A DNA stretch of 51,280 nt from Muribaculaceae bacterium (GTDB taxonomy: Bacteria > Bacteroidota > Bacteroidia > Bacteroidales > Muribaculaceae), in assembly GCA_029062005.1 (NCBI GenBank), contig JAIDQZ010000118.1:1-51280 (forward strand), read 5' to 3'. A program made the translations under genes and the position numbers. Positions 1 through 8,474 of this stretch are shown piece after piece. The notes under the pieces were generated by a model that searched no databases, was not told where the DNA came from, and saw only the letters and a program-made list of their open reading frames with translations. Each line of letters starts with the position of its first letter. The stretch's first letter is position 1.

Positions 1-75
1 GTGGTCCCACTTGGGCTTGAACCAAGGACTCCCTGATTATGAGTCAGGTGCTCTGACCAACTGAGCTATAGGACC
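1..75 (-). tRNA. tRNA with anticodon CAU (elongator Met or Ile2)
   Basis: Read on the minus strand this folds into a full cloverleaf. The acceptor stem is GGTCCTA/TGGGACC with one G-T pair, the anticodon stem is CCTGA/TCAGG around loop CTCATAA, and the T-arm is CTTGG/CCAAG with loop TTCAAGC. The anticodon is CAT. The discriminator base is A, and the window edge cuts the 3' end just after it. The anticodon stem lacks the three G-C pairs of initiator tRNA, so this is either elongator tRNA-Met or the lysidine-modified tRNA-Ile2. The sequence alone does not settle which. Confidence 0.93.
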
Positions 76-98
76 TACGCGTTTTGCGTTTGCGAGTG

Positions 99-130
99 CA
101 AAGTTACAGTTTTTTTTTTGAATGACCAAA
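99..130 (-). promoter_or_regulatory. Bacteroidetes-type promoter of the tRNA
   Basis: On the minus strand, TTTG (127-130) is followed after exactly 20 bases by TAACTTTG (99-106). This matches the Bacteroidetes housekeeping consensus TTTG-N19-21-TAnnTTTG. Transcription would begin near position 92, just ahead of the tRNA 5' end at 75. A run of ten A residues lies in the spacer. Confidence 0.85.
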
Positions 131-212
131 TCTTTTACCGTTTTTTTTTATGAGCCATCCCGTAATTTGCAGTTTTTTTTGTTGTCGATAGTGATTTTTC
201 TTCAAAATTGAT

Positions 213-220
213 TAATTTTG
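213..220 (+). promoter_or_regulatory. possible -7 box of the prmC operon
   Basis: TAATTTTG fits the TAnnTTTG -7 element and lies 75 bases before prmC. No TTTG is found at the expected 19-21 base distance, so this is weak. The rest of the gap (131-295) holds runs of T and nothing else that I recognise. Confidence 0.35.
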
Positions 221-295
221 TATCCCCTTAATGTAACCTCAGGTGTAGGATAAAACCGTTATAGATAAGAGTAAATATATATAAAGAAGTCGGGC

Positions 296-1150
296 ATGAC
301 CGTAAGAGAAGAATTATTGGAGATCCGTAGCAGACTGGATGGAGCTTTCGACCGTCGTGAGCGAGAGGCTATCATTTTGCTTATCTTTGATTATGTCAAA
401 GGCTGGAGCAGGGTAGACCTCATCATAAACGAAGGAAAGGAACTATCAGATTTCACCAGGCACGAAATAGACTTTATTGTCGATCGTCTTCTGCTTGGTG
501 AACCGATTCAATACATCACCGGAACGGCTCGCTTTTATGGCATGGACTTTAAAGTGGGTCCCGGAGTATTGATCCCTCGTCCTGAAACAGAAGAACTTGT
601 AGACTGGATTTGTGATAACTCAGAAGGAAAGTCAGATCTCCATGTGCTTGACATAGGCACAGGCTCAGGATGCATAGCAATAGCCCTTGCCAGACATCTT
701 TCATTTCCTGATGTCGATGCTCTTGACTTCAGCAAGAAGGCCATTCAGCAAGCTAAGACCAATGCAGAAACCTTGGGTGCCAAAGTGAAGTTTTTTGAGG
801 CGGATATGTATCACTGGCTCCCGACTCCAGGCTCATATGATATCATAGTAAGCAATCCTCCATATATAGCTCCAGATGAAAAAAATGATATGGAGGTGCG
901 CGTCAAGGATTTTGAACCGACCGAGGCATTGTTTGTCGAAGGAGACGACCCTGTCAAGCCTTATCGAAGGATAGAAGAAATAGCATCGGTAGCCTTGCGC
1001 CAGGGTGGAATGGTATATCTTGAATTGAATCCTCGTTTTGCTGATGAAGTTAAAGCTTTTTTTGAATCTAAGGGCTGGAATGATGTCGAGATCCGAGTTG
1101 ACTCATATGGCAAGAAACGGATGCTTAGAGCAACAACCTGTGACCGATAA
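296..1150 (+). CDS. prmC: peptide chain release factor N5-glutamine methyltransferase PrmC (HemK)
   Basis: This SAM-dependent enzyme methylates the glutamine of the GGQ motif in release factors 1 and 2 and so tunes translation termination in the cytoplasm. The protein has 284 residues, normal for the family. An N-terminal helical domain is followed by a Rossmann methyltransferase domain. The SAM-binding glycine motif DIGTGSG lies near residue 118, and the NPPY motif that holds the target glutamine amide is at residues 187-190. The start is an ATG with no Shine-Dalgarno site. recX follows 60 bases downstream on the same strand, across a short AT-rich repeat. Confidence 0.95.
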   Translation: MTVREELLEIRSRLDGAFDRREREAIILLIFDYVKGWSRVDLIINEGKELSDFTRHEIDFIVDRLLLGEPIQYITGTARFYGMDFKVGPGVLIPRPETEELVDWICDNSEGKSDLHVLDIGTGSGCIAIALARHLSFPDVDALDFSKKAIQQAKTNAETLGAKVKFFEADMYHWLPTPGSYDIIVSNPPYIAPDEKNDMEVRVKDFEPTEALFVEGDDPVKPYRRIEEIASVALRQGGMVYLELNPRFADEVKAFFESKGWNDVEIRVDSYGKKRMLRATTCDR

Positions 1151-1164
1151 TTAATTATCAAGGA

Positions 1165-1206
1165 TCAGCAATCAATTCTACATTCTAAATTTCAAATTCA
1201 AAATTA
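1165..1206 (+). repeat. AT-rich word repeat (ATTCTAAATT/ATTCAAAATT type)
   Basis: This short stretch between prmC and recX is built from words such as CAATTCTACATTCTAAATTT and CAAATTCAAAATT. The same words recur in the large island between cysS and ispG and near 49.8 kb. It appears to be a small member of the same dispersed low-complexity family. Confidence 0.5.
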
Positions 1207-1210
1207 ACAC

Positions 1211-1702
1211 ATGAAGAGAAAACCTACAGCAGATGAGATGCTTGTGAGGATGGCTGGTCTATGTGCCGGTGCAGAGCAATGTGCCGCCGACATAAGGCAG
1301 AAGATACTTAAACAAGGTTTCTCTTCAGCGGAAGCCGGTAAAATGATAGAGTATCTGACAGTCAATAAATATATTGACGATGCCCGCTATGCGAGGGCTT
1401 ATGCTGTCGACAAGGTTCGTTTTTCCGGCTGGGGAAGGATGAAGGTGAGGATGGGACTCAGGGCAAAAGGATTGTCTGACTCTGTGATTGCACAGGCTTT
1501 GGATTATATTCCCGATATGGATTATTCCAAAACCCTTCAAAAAGTGCTTATTGCTAAAAGCCGCAATCTTGACCTTACAGAAATTAAAGACCGTCAGAAA
1601 TTGTATCGTCATCTTGCATCAAGGGGTTTCGAGTCCCAGCTGATAATTTCCGCGATGAGAAATCTTGTCAACGTACAAAGAGACGAGTCCGGCAAAAAGT
1701 AA
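1211..1702 (+). CDS. recX: RecX family regulatory protein
   Basis: RecX proteins bind RecA filaments and inhibit or modulate recombinase activity. The protein has 163 residues, all helical in character, with the three-helix repeats expected of the family. The motif YIDDARYARAYAVDKVR (about residues 55-71) is typical of the first repeat, and RGFESQLIISAM near the C-terminus matches the last. The start is ATG at 1211. The downstream comF-like gene begins 4 bases after the stop, so the two are probably co-transcribed. recA is not in this window. Confidence 0.88.
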   Translation: MKRKPTADEMLVRMAGLCAGAEQCAADIRQKILKQGFSSAEAGKMIEYLTVNKYIDDARYARAYAVDKVRFSGWGRMKVRMGLRAKGLSDSVIAQALDYIPDMDYSKTLQKVLIAKSRNLDLTEIKDRQKLYRHLASRGFESQLIISAMRNLVNVQRDESGKK

Positions 1703-1706
1703 GGGA

Positions 1707-2396
1707 ATGAAAGGGTTGTTGAGAGACATAGCAGACTTTTTCCTTCCCCGCACTTGCCATTTGTGCGGATGCACTCTCCGTGATTCTGAAACCACTTTCT
1801 GCGTAAGGTGCATAGAGACTCTTCCTCGGTCACTCTATCATCTCATGCCAATGAATCCGATGGAACGTCGATTCGCTGGCGTTGTGCCGTTTGTTCGCGC
1901 CACCGGTCATTTCATCTATTCACGCAATTCGGAACTCGCTTCCGCAGTCCACGACATGAAATATCGTCAGTTTCCATCCGTAGGCAAGCGCCTTGGCGAG
2001 ATTGTCGGCGAGGAGCTTATGATGGTCGGATTCTTCAGCGGCGCCGACAGCATTTTAGCCGTGCCCATGCATTGGTGGAAAAAAGCGAAACGAGGTTATA
2101 ATCAGGTTGACTGTATTGCCCAAGGTTTAAGCGATGCTACCGGTCTTCCGGTGCTGGATGCAATAGAAGCTGTGAAGCCTCATAAGACACAGACATCAAT
2201 GACGCTTGAACAGCGCCATGCCAATCTTGCAGGATCGTTCCGGGTCAAGAATCCTGCCGCTCTCGCCGGCAGGGGAGTGGTTTTGGTCGATGATGTCTGC
2301 ACCACGGGCGCCACCCTTCGTGCTCTTGCCGAAGTGATTGCCTCGCAGGTTCCCGACTCCCGCCTGTATATTCTCTCGCTTTGTGTCACTGTCTGA
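1707..2396 (+). CDS. ComF family phosphoribosyltransferase-like protein
   Basis: This is a ComF-type protein: an N-terminal zinc finger joined to a type I phosphoribosyltransferase domain. Family members are linked to DNA uptake in competent bacteria, but their exact reaction is not established. With the start at 1707 the protein has 229 residues. Zinc-ligand cysteines are C17, C20 and C22, with a CVRC pair near residue 40. The PRPP-binding loop VVLVDDVCTTGATL lies near residue 192. An in-frame ATG at 1665 would overlap recX by 38 bases and add 14 residues without family character, so I prefer 1707. dprA, another DNA-uptake gene, is in the window but far away. Confidence 0.88.
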   Translation: MKGLLRDIADFFLPRTCHLCGCTLRDSETTFCVRCIETLPRSLYHLMPMNPMERRFAGVVPFVRATGHFIYSRNSELASAVHDMKYRQFPSVGKRLGEIVGEELMMVGFFSGADSILAVPMHWWKKAKRGYNQVDCIAQGLSDATGLPVLDAIEAVKPHKTQTSMTLEQRHANLAGSFRVKNPAALAGRGVVLVDDVCTTGATLRALAEVIASQVPDSRLYILSLCVTV

Positions 2397-2431
2397 AAAA
2401 ATAATGATGACAGAGAAAAATGTTAAAATTA

Positions 2432-2463
2432 TTTGGAGATTTATCCATAATGTCGTAAATTTG
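2432..2463 (+). promoter_or_regulatory. Bacteroidetes-type promoter of pyrE
   Basis: TTTG (2432-2435), 20 bases, then TAAATTTG (2456-2463). This matches the housekeeping consensus exactly and lies about 60 bases before the pyrE start, so pyrE probably starts its own transcript. Confidence 0.8.
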
Positions 2464-2524
2464 CGTTATAATTGGGAGAATATGTTGATTTGGCATATTC
2501 CTCTCTCCTCTAAAATGTTTAATT

Positions 2525-3175
2525 ATGAATACTCCAGACAAAATGCTTGCAGAAAAGCTTCTGCAAATCAGTGCGATAAAGTTGCAGCCCTCCATACCAT
2601 TCGTTTGGAGTTCAGGCTGGAACTCTCCGATCTATAACGACAATAGAAAAGCATTGTCTTATCCCGATGTGCGCAATTTTATCAAGATAGAGATGGCGCG
2701 GCTGATCATGGAAAATTTCCCTGAAGTCGATGCGATAGCTTCCGTGGCAAACGGTGCCATAGCCTTCGGTCTTCTTGCTGCCGATGCCATGGGTCTTCCA
2801 TTCGCTTATGTCAGGGACACACCCAAGGATCACGGTCTTGAAAATACTATCGAAGGAAATCTCAAGCCTGGCTGGAAAGTCGTGGTGATAGAGGATCTTA
2901 TATCGACCGGCGGCAACTCGCTTCGTGCCGTCGAGACTGTCAGCAACGCAGGTTGTGAAGTTATCGGAATGGCAGCGCTTTTCAATTATGAATTTCCGAT
3001 TGCCCTCAAACGCTTCCGTGAGGCTAATATAAATGCCGTGGCATTGTGTACCTATACTTCAATGCTTGAAGTGGCTGAAAAAATTCAGTTTATAAGCAAT
3101 GAAGAAGCGGAAACTCTCCGTGAGTGGAGAAAGAACCCGGGTTCATGGGTGCCTAATCTCCCCGATGCATTCTGA
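2525..3175 (+). CDS. pyrE: orotate phosphoribosyltransferase
   Basis: PyrE joins orotate to PRPP to make orotidine 5'-monophosphate in de novo pyrimidine synthesis. The protein has 216 residues, the usual size. The PRPP-binding motif VVVIEDLISTGGNSL is at about residues 118-132, and an N-terminal segment (SSGWNSPIYNDNRK) matches the substrate-loop region of the family. The start is ATG at 2525, downstream of a good promoter. The next gene follows after 34 bases, in the pyrE-SRPBCC order I recall from other Bacteroidales. Confidence 0.94.
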   Translation: MNTPDKMLAEKLLQISAIKLQPSIPFVWSSGWNSPIYNDNRKALSYPDVRNFIKIEMARLIMENFPEVDAIASVANGAIAFGLLAADAMGLPFAYVRDTPKDHGLENTIEGNLKPGWKVVVIEDLISTGGNSLRAVETVSNAGCEVIGMAALFNYEFPIALKRFREANINAVALCTYTSMLEVAEKIQFISNEEAETLREWRKNPGSWVPNLPDAF

Positions 3176-3209
3176 CTAATGTATAAAAATCAAAACCTTA
3201 AATATAATT

Positions 3210-3644
3210 ATGGCAACATATAAAAGCGACGAAGTGTCATTGAAGGCATCTGCTGACAGCGTTTTCAGCCGTCTCAGCAATTTCGAATCGCTCAAAGATC
3301 TTCTTTCGCAGGTTCCGGCAGATCAGATTCCGGCAGATAAGAAAGAAATGTTCGACAGCATCAAGCTCACTAACGACAGTATCGAGCTTCCCGGCGGTCC
3401 GGTAGGATCAATACGCCTCAAGGTGGTGGAACGTACAGCTCCTTCGCGTATAACGCTCAAGGGGGAGGGAACCCCGGTTCCATTACAGTTGCAGCTTGAC
3501 ATTCATCCGGTAGACGAAAGTTCATGCCGTGCACAGGCAAAAGTGGACATAGAGATTCCAGCCATGCTTCGTCCGATGATAGCGGGTCCGATGCAGAAGA
3601 TGACAGATCAGTTCGGCAGCGTGTTGCGTTCGATTCCGTTCTGA
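3210..3644 (+). CDS. SRPBCC-fold protein of unknown ligand
   Basis: This 144-residue protein without a signal peptide resembles the START/SRPBCC (polyketide cyclase-like) fold. It opens with a strand typical of these proteins (KSDEVSLKASADSVFSRLSNF). A helix, a set of beta strands ending in RITLKGEG and LQLQLDIHPV, and a long C-terminal helix (LRPMIAGPMQKMTDQFG) follow. Such proteins bind hydrophobic ligands in a central cavity, but no catalytic residues or ligand can be named from sequence. It follows pyrE by 34 bases and probably shares its transcript. Confidence 0.7.
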   Translation: MATYKSDEVSLKASADSVFSRLSNFESLKDLLSQVPADQIPADKKEMFDSIKLTNDSIELPGGPVGSIRLKVVERTAPSRITLKGEGTPVPLQLQLDIHPVDESSCRAQAKVDIEIPAMLRPMIAGPMQKMTDQFGSVLRSIPF

Positions 3645-3678
3645 CGAATAATAGATCCGCATAATAGATCAAGGTGGC

Positions 3679-4221
3679 ATGAAAGGCTTCCTATCCTTTC
3701 TGAAGAAGGGTAGTCTCTTCTTATCGCTGATGGCTTTGCTGTCGGCTTTTTGTGCATGCAACCAGGTCGACGATGACCGCATACCCTCACTTCCCGTCTA
3801 TATCAATCTCTCAGGAGCCGGCATGTGGAATACGTATGGTGTGTCAGGTGTAGGCATATCAAGAAATTTTATCAACCGCGACGGAGTGATAAGCCCGTCA
3901 GGATTTCCGTTCACCGCCACCACCTATCTCGGTTTTGGCGGTGTTCTGCTTATAGGGGGTGTAGATCCTTTCACATCCGAGCCAAATGTTCCGCTTGCTT
4001 ATGATCTTGCATGTCCGGTGGAATGCAGTTCTTCAGTACGTGTATATATAGATCAGGACAATCTGGATGCCGTATGTCCCGAATGCGGCTCACACTACGA
4101 TGTCGTGATGGCGGGCGGGAGTCCGGTAGCAGGTCCGGCATTGACCGGGAAATACAAATACGGGCTTCGGCGTTATGTGTGTGACCCTGCTCAGGGAGGC
4201 GGCTGCATAGTCCATAATTAA
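3679..4221 (+). CDS. Rieske-like lipoprotein with altered cluster ligands
   Basis: The protein has 180 residues with a lipoprotein signal ending in a cysteine-rich lipobox (SAFCAC), then NQVDDD, an acidic stretch near the mature N-terminus. The C-terminal half resembles a Rieske fold. ACPVEC stands where the first box (C-x-H) is expected and CPECGSHYD where the second (C-x-x-H-G-x-x-F/Y) is expected. In both boxes the histidine is absent, and cysteines occupy nearby positions. A canonical [2Fe-2S] Rieske cluster is therefore unlikely; an all-Cys metal site is an alternative. Two more cysteines (YVCDP, GGCIVHN) close the protein. It lies between the SRPBCC gene and the LysE fusion, with short gaps on each side. 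Confidence 0.6.
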   Translation: MKGFLSFLKKGSLFLSLMALLSAFCACNQVDDDRIPSLPVYINLSGAGMWNTYGVSGVGISRNFINRDGVISPSGFPFTATTYLGFGGVLLIGGVDPFTSEPNVPLAYDLACPVECSSSVRVYIDQDNLDAVCPECGSHYDVVMAGGSPVAGPALTGKYKYGLRRYVCDPAQGGGCIVHN

Positions 4222-4276
4222 CGTGTATTGAGGACAGAACGGGATTTTCATTATTAAAAATTTATCATTGAATTAA

Positions 4277-5773
4277 ATGGAAGAACTGCTTTATATGATT
4301 TTGCGAGGAATCGTCATCGGTGTCGTGGTTTCGGCTCCGATGGGTCCCGTAGGCATATTCTGCATTCAGCGAACTCTTGACAAAGGCAGGCAGTCCGGCT
4401 TCTTTACCGGAGTCGGGGCTGCTGTTTCCGATCTCATTTACTGTCTTCTCACCGGGTTCGGACTCTCTTTCATCGAGGATTTTATCAACACCCACCGTTC
4501 GCCGATTCAGCTTCTCGGGTCTCTTGTCCTCATTTTTTTCGGAATATGGCTTATCCGTAAGAAACCCGATGGATCCATAGCCGCAGACGCCGACCATGGC
4601 AGTCCTTCGCGCGAGGGCGATATACTTAAAGGATTTGCACTTACGTTCTCCAATCCCCTCATATTGTTTCTGATAATCGGACTCTTCGCCCAGTTCAATT
4701 TTGTGATAGAGGGCATCAAGTTCTATCACTACATGCTTGGTTTCCTCGGTATAATAGCCGGAGCTCTTGGTTGGTGGTGGGTAGTCACTTATTTTGTCGA
4801 TAAATTACGCGGACATTTCAACCACCGCACCATGAAGCTGATCAATGTAGTTGTCGGCATAATAATCCTGATTTTTGCGGCTGTAGGCATTGTGTCTTCC
4901 ACAGCCACCTTGCTTTCTGCTTCGGGTAAAAATAATCCGACCATGAAGTCAGACAGCATGACTGTCTCTTTTCGTGTTGCAGACACAGCAATGAAAGGAT
5001 GGTATGCCGATTTTTCTGGTGAAGACGGTGATATCCTGCGGTTGGAAGTCATTCCGGTCTCTAAGCCTGATCCGTTTGGTGATTCTAAAGTAGATGCCTT
5101 GTCGGTAAAGGCGGTTTCTGCATCAGGCGAAGTTCTCGGAGAAGCTACCGTCGTAGATGGCATAGATCCCTATAAGGGGAAAAACTCATGGCGTATCGTT
5201 CGCGTCGGCGGCAGCTGGAATCTTTTTGTCGGCAATCGGGAATACCGGCACATATTAAGTTTTACTTATCCTTTTGCCTTTACGTCTGGTCCGGATATAG
5301 CTTCGCTTTCTGTGGGAGGCATCTGTGTTTCTGACTATGATGTCTCTGTCGGATCTTGCAAAAGAGAAGATGCTTACGCCGATGAATTGATGTCGGTCTT
5401 GCGTGAGATTGATGCAGCCGGCAGACAGATGGCGGGAGTCTACTCGCTTCTCGACTATGAACAGGATGATTCCTATGCCGTGATCGGAGGTAACTACCGT
5501 ATTGCTGTTTTGCCCGCCGACAGTGCGGGCTTTTTTGATATCTTTTATATCGACGGAGCCAAGGCCAATTCAGCACACTGGACATGCGGTATGAAAAAAG
5601 GGAGGCTCATGCCCACCCATTTTGCTGAGGTCTTTGATGTTGAATGGCGTGACGCCGAAGGTGCATGGATGCTTAATGACGTTCAGGCAGATCATGATCC
5701 GCTGGCTGCCACACTGACAGTGAAATTCCCTTATCAGAACAGTTCCATGAGGTTTCGCAAGGTGGCGTTTTAA
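4277..5773 (+). CDS. LysE-family transporter fused to a large C-terminal soluble domain
   Basis: The first 205 or so residues are a LysE/RhtB amino-acid exporter. The family signature APMGPVGIFCIQRTL lies near residue 20, and about six membrane segments end with VVVGIIILIFAAVGIVSS. Ordinary family members stop here. This one continues in frame for about 290 more residues of strand-rich, soluble sequence (total 498). The extension contains a segment like ligand-binding beta-sandwich proteins (LRLEVIPVSKPDPFGDSKVDALSVKA), and I do not recognise it as a named domain. No internal stop or frame change is seen. The gene ends 7 bases from the convergent TPM gene. The transporter call is firm; the substrate and the role of the extension are unknown. 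Confidence 0.8.
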   Translation: MEELLYMILRGIVIGVVVSAPMGPVGIFCIQRTLDKGRQSGFFTGVGAAVSDLIYCLLTGFGLSFIEDFINTHRSPIQLLGSLVLIFFGIWLIRKKPDGSIAADADHGSPSREGDILKGFALTFSNPLILFLIIGLFAQFNFVIEGIKFYHYMLGFLGIIAGALGWWWVVTYFVDKLRGHFNHRTMKLINVVVGIIILIFAAVGIVSSTATLLSASGKNNPTMKSDSMTVSFRVADTAMKGWYADFSGEDGDILRLEVIPVSKPDPFGDSKVDALSVKAVSASGEVLGEATVVDGIDPYKGKNSWRIVRVGGSWNLFVGNREYRHILSFTYPFAFTSGPDIASLSVGGICVSDYDVSVGSCKREDAYADELMSVLREIDAAGRQMAGVYSLLDYEQDDSYAVIGGNYRIAVLPADSAGFFDIFYIDGAKANSAHWTCGMKKGRLMPTHFAEVFDVEWRDAEGAWMLNDVQADHDPLAATLTVKFPYQNSSMRFRKVAF

Positions 5774-5780
5774 ATTTAAA

Positions 5781-7127
5781 TCACCAGCTTCCCGATGCTC
5801 CGCCTCCTCCGGTGCTTCCCCCTCCGAAACCACCTCCAAAGCCTCCTCCGAATCCGCCCCCGAATCCTCCGCCTCCTCGTCTGCGGGCTGCGGCACCGAG
5901 GGCTGCGGCAGCAGCCATAGCGGCCGCCATGTCTCTCTTGGGAATCCTGAATCTTTTGTTGTCCTGATTGCCGCAGTATTCACAGCGGTATTGTGATACC
6001 CCTTCCCCCTCTGTCTGATATGTCGGTTGGCGAAGGGTCCTGTTTCCTATAAAATGGTATGCTCTTGTCCCGCAATGCGGGCAAACGGTATATGAAGAAT
6101 TGCGAGCAGGATAGGGAGTAACTTCCGTATTGCCGCAGTTTTCGCATTTGTGCACATCATAATGCACCGAGCCGATTTTTTCCTCAAACTGCTGGCTTGG
6201 GGTGAGTGATGCCGATGCCTCATGTCCTTTCAGCATACGCATCTTTCCTCCGCAGTTGTCACATTTATGAGATCCGTAGCGTGCATGCCGGTAGTGGTAT
6301 AGGGCAAGCAGATAGAAAGGAAATGCTGTGAGCAAGGTGGCTATGGAAAGAATTCCGAGTAGAGTAAGGCTTGTCCTCCATTCCGTGGCTTTCTCTGCCA
6401 TGGATTTGAGTCGGCGTGTCTTCCTCCTTCGTGATATGTAGCTGGCGGCAGCCACGATCCAGAGTAAGAAAGCCACAATGCCGAGGAAAGTAGTCAGGGT
6501 TTCCTTACTGATCGGTGCCTCGTCTATTCCTGAATGATTGTCCGGAAGTCCTGAGCGCAGCTCTTCTGCAAATTCCGGATCTGTCATGATCTTTGTTATC
6601 ATGTCTGTGGCTTCCTCCACTGCACAGTCAAGGCAATCCATGCGCATATTAGGAATCACCGCCTCACGTATAATCCTGCCGCATACAATGTCGGGGAGCA
6701 CACCTTCGGCACCGTAGCCCGTCTGTATCCTTACCTGTCTGCTGTCAGGCGAAATAAGGAGCAGAACGCCGTTGTCCTTGTCTTTTTTACCCAGTCCCCA
6801 ACTTGTGAATACCTTCTCTGTGAAATCCTCCACCGTATAGTCTCCTATAGACGGCACCACCGCTACGGCGACCTCGGCGGTAGTGGAGTCGCGCAGAGCC
6901 TGCAGCCTTCTGTTGACAGAGCTTCTTGTTGACTCGCTCAGCCGTCCTTCCGGATCAGATACATACTCGTATCTGTTGGTCACGTTCGGATTCTCAATCT
7001 CGTCCGGACTGTAGTCGCGAGCGCTTGCTGCAAACGCCGTAAGCGCGGCTACTGCAAAAAGAATGCATCTCGTCAGTAGGATTGATATATTATCCCTTAT
7101 AATATCTCTAAGTGATTTATCGTTCAT
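5781..7127 (-). CDS. TPM-domain membrane protein with zinc ribbons and glycine-rich tail
   Basis: The 448-residue protein begins with a signal sequence (about residues 15-37), then a TPM domain (about 45-190). The TPM domain contains SWGLGKKDKDNGVLLLIS and VRIQTGYGAEGVLPD, typical of the YgcG/TPM family. Two membrane segments follow near residues 212-232 and 250-275. Next come four CxxC pairs (CDNC, CENC, CPHC, CEYC) that form zinc-ribbon-like units, and a tail of GGGFGGG repeats ending in GASGSW, a hallmark of the family. TPM proteins have been tied to photosystem repair in plants and to phosphatase activity, but the bacterial role is unclear. It lies 21 bases downstream of dgt and is probably co-transcribed. 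Confidence 0.85.
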   Translation of the reverse strand: MNDKSLRDIIRDNISILLTRCILFAVAALTAFAASARDYSPDEIENPNVTNRYEYVSDPEGRLSESTRSSVNRRLQALRDSTTAEVAVAVVPSIGDYTVEDFTEKVFTSWGLGKKDKDNGVLLLISPDSRQVRIQTGYGAEGVLPDIVCGRIIREAVIPNMRMDCLDCAVEEATDMITKIMTDPEFAEELRSGLPDNHSGIDEAPISKETLTTFLGIVAFLLWIVAAASYISRRRKTRRLKSMAEKATEWRTSLTLLGILSIATLLTAFPFYLLALYHYRHARYGSHKCDNCGGKMRMLKGHEASASLTPSQQFEEKIGSVHYDVHKCENCGNTEVTPYPARNSSYTVCPHCGTRAYHFIGNRTLRQPTYQTEGEGVSQYRCEYCGNQDNKRFRIPKRDMAAAMAAAAALGAAARRRGGGGFGGGFGGGFGGGFGGGSTGGGGASGSW

Positions 7128-7148
7128 CGTTTATCATTCATCTTTTGA

Positions 7149-8471
7149 TCAGACAGCCGGCAGGGAATGCCCGTTAAGTGTGCGGAAAAGATCGAGGGCA
7201 TACACATCCGTCATGGCAGCCACATGATCGATCACCCCCTGGATTCTGGTGCTCAGGTTATCAGATCTCACATCATACTGTCGTGGTACTTTCTCAAGCA
7301 GCAGTCGGGAATAAGCCTTCTCCGGAGCAACCACCGCCCCCACCAGATTTTCCATAAGGTAAGTGATGATCCTGTTGCCCGCAAGTTCGATATCCACCAC
7401 CTCCGGAGCATTGTATATCTTTTTCCATGCAGTCTCGCTGCATATTGCATAAGCATCGCTGAGTCTGCCCGCAATATTGTTGACAAGGCTTCCGTTATAA
7501 TCTCCGGCAAGTATTTCTTTTTCATGATCGGCAAATTCCTTTGAGCATCCTCCTACAAGGGCTCCAATCACTTTCGAACGCATATATCCCACCTGCTCGT
7601 TAGGATCATCAAGGCGCTTCATCGAGTCTGTCATATATATCCTTTCCCTCTCATCGAAAAAATTGAGGAGGAGGGTCTTCACTTCTTCAGTAGACAGGAT
7701 CTTTAGCTTATGGGAATCCTCGATGTCCATAATCTGATAGCATATGTCGTCAGCCGCCTCCATAAGGAATACAAACGGATGCCTGGCGTGTCTGCCGTGT
7801 TCTATTTCAGGGATTCCAAGGTCTTCAGCCACTTGAAGATAGATTTCCTCTTCCGTCTCGAAATATCCGAATTTCCCTTTCTTTCCGGCGAGAGTGGAGG
7901 GATAGGGATACTTCACCACAGATGCAAGCGCGCTGTAGGTCATGGCGTATCCTCCTTTTCTTCTTCCCTCAAACTGATGGGTCAGAAGCCTGAATGAATT
8001 GGCGTTTCCCTCGAAATTGGCGAGATCACTCCATTGATGGTGCGTAAGGAGCGGCTTCAGTATCAGACCGGCTCCTTCGGTGAAGAAGCTTGAGATGGTC
8101 TTTTCTCCGTTATGCCCGAAAGGAGGGTTGCCGAGATCATGGGCAAGGCATGCGGTGGCAACAATGTCAGCCATATCCCTTAGCTTGGCTGTCCTTATGT
8201 CGTAGCCGTGCCGGTCTATCAGTATGTTGGTCGCCTCATTTGCCATAGACCGTCCGACCGACGAGACCTCAAGACTGTGGGTCAGCCTGTTGTGTACGAA
8301 TATCGATCCCGGAAGCGGAAACACCTGGGTCTTGTTCTGCAGGCGACGGAAGGGGGAAGAGAATATTAGTCGGTCATAGTCTCTCTGGAAATCAGAGCGC
8401 GTATGATGCTGAGGGTCGTGATATTGTTCAAGCCCCAGCCGCTTGTCGGATATAAGTCTGTTCCAGTCCAT
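7149..8471 (-). CDS. dgt: dGTP triphosphohydrolase (dGTPase)
   Basis: This HD-superfamily enzyme splits dGTP into deoxyguanosine and triphosphate and so affects dNTP pools. The protein has 440 residues. The metal-binding HD set is visible: H65 in NRLTHSLEVS, then H111-D112 in LAHDLGNPPFGHNGE, and a downstream EAADDICY motif. The start ATG at 8471 lies only 3 bases after a TAATTTTG box, so the message may have almost no leader. The TPM gene follows as a likely second cistron. Confidence 0.92.
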   Translation of the reverse strand: MDWNRLISDKRLGLEQYHDPQHHTRSDFQRDYDRLIFSSPFRRLQNKTQVFPLPGSIFVHNRLTHSLEVSSVGRSMANEATNILIDRHGYDIRTAKLRDMADIVATACLAHDLGNPPFGHNGEKTISSFFTEGAGLILKPLLTHHQWSDLANFEGNANSFRLLTHQFEGRRKGGYAMTYSALASVVKYPYPSTLAGKKGKFGYFETEEEIYLQVAEDLGIPEIEHGRHARHPFVFLMEAADDICYQIMDIEDSHKLKILSTEEVKTLLLNFFDERERIYMTDSMKRLDDPNEQVGYMRSKVIGALVGGCSKEFADHEKEILAGDYNGSLVNNIAGRLSDAYAICSETAWKKIYNAPEVVDIELAGNRIITYLMENLVGAVVAPEKAYSRLLLEKVPRQYDVRSDNLSTRIQGVIDHVAAMTDVYALDLFRTLNGHSLPAV

Positions 8472-8474
8472 AAT

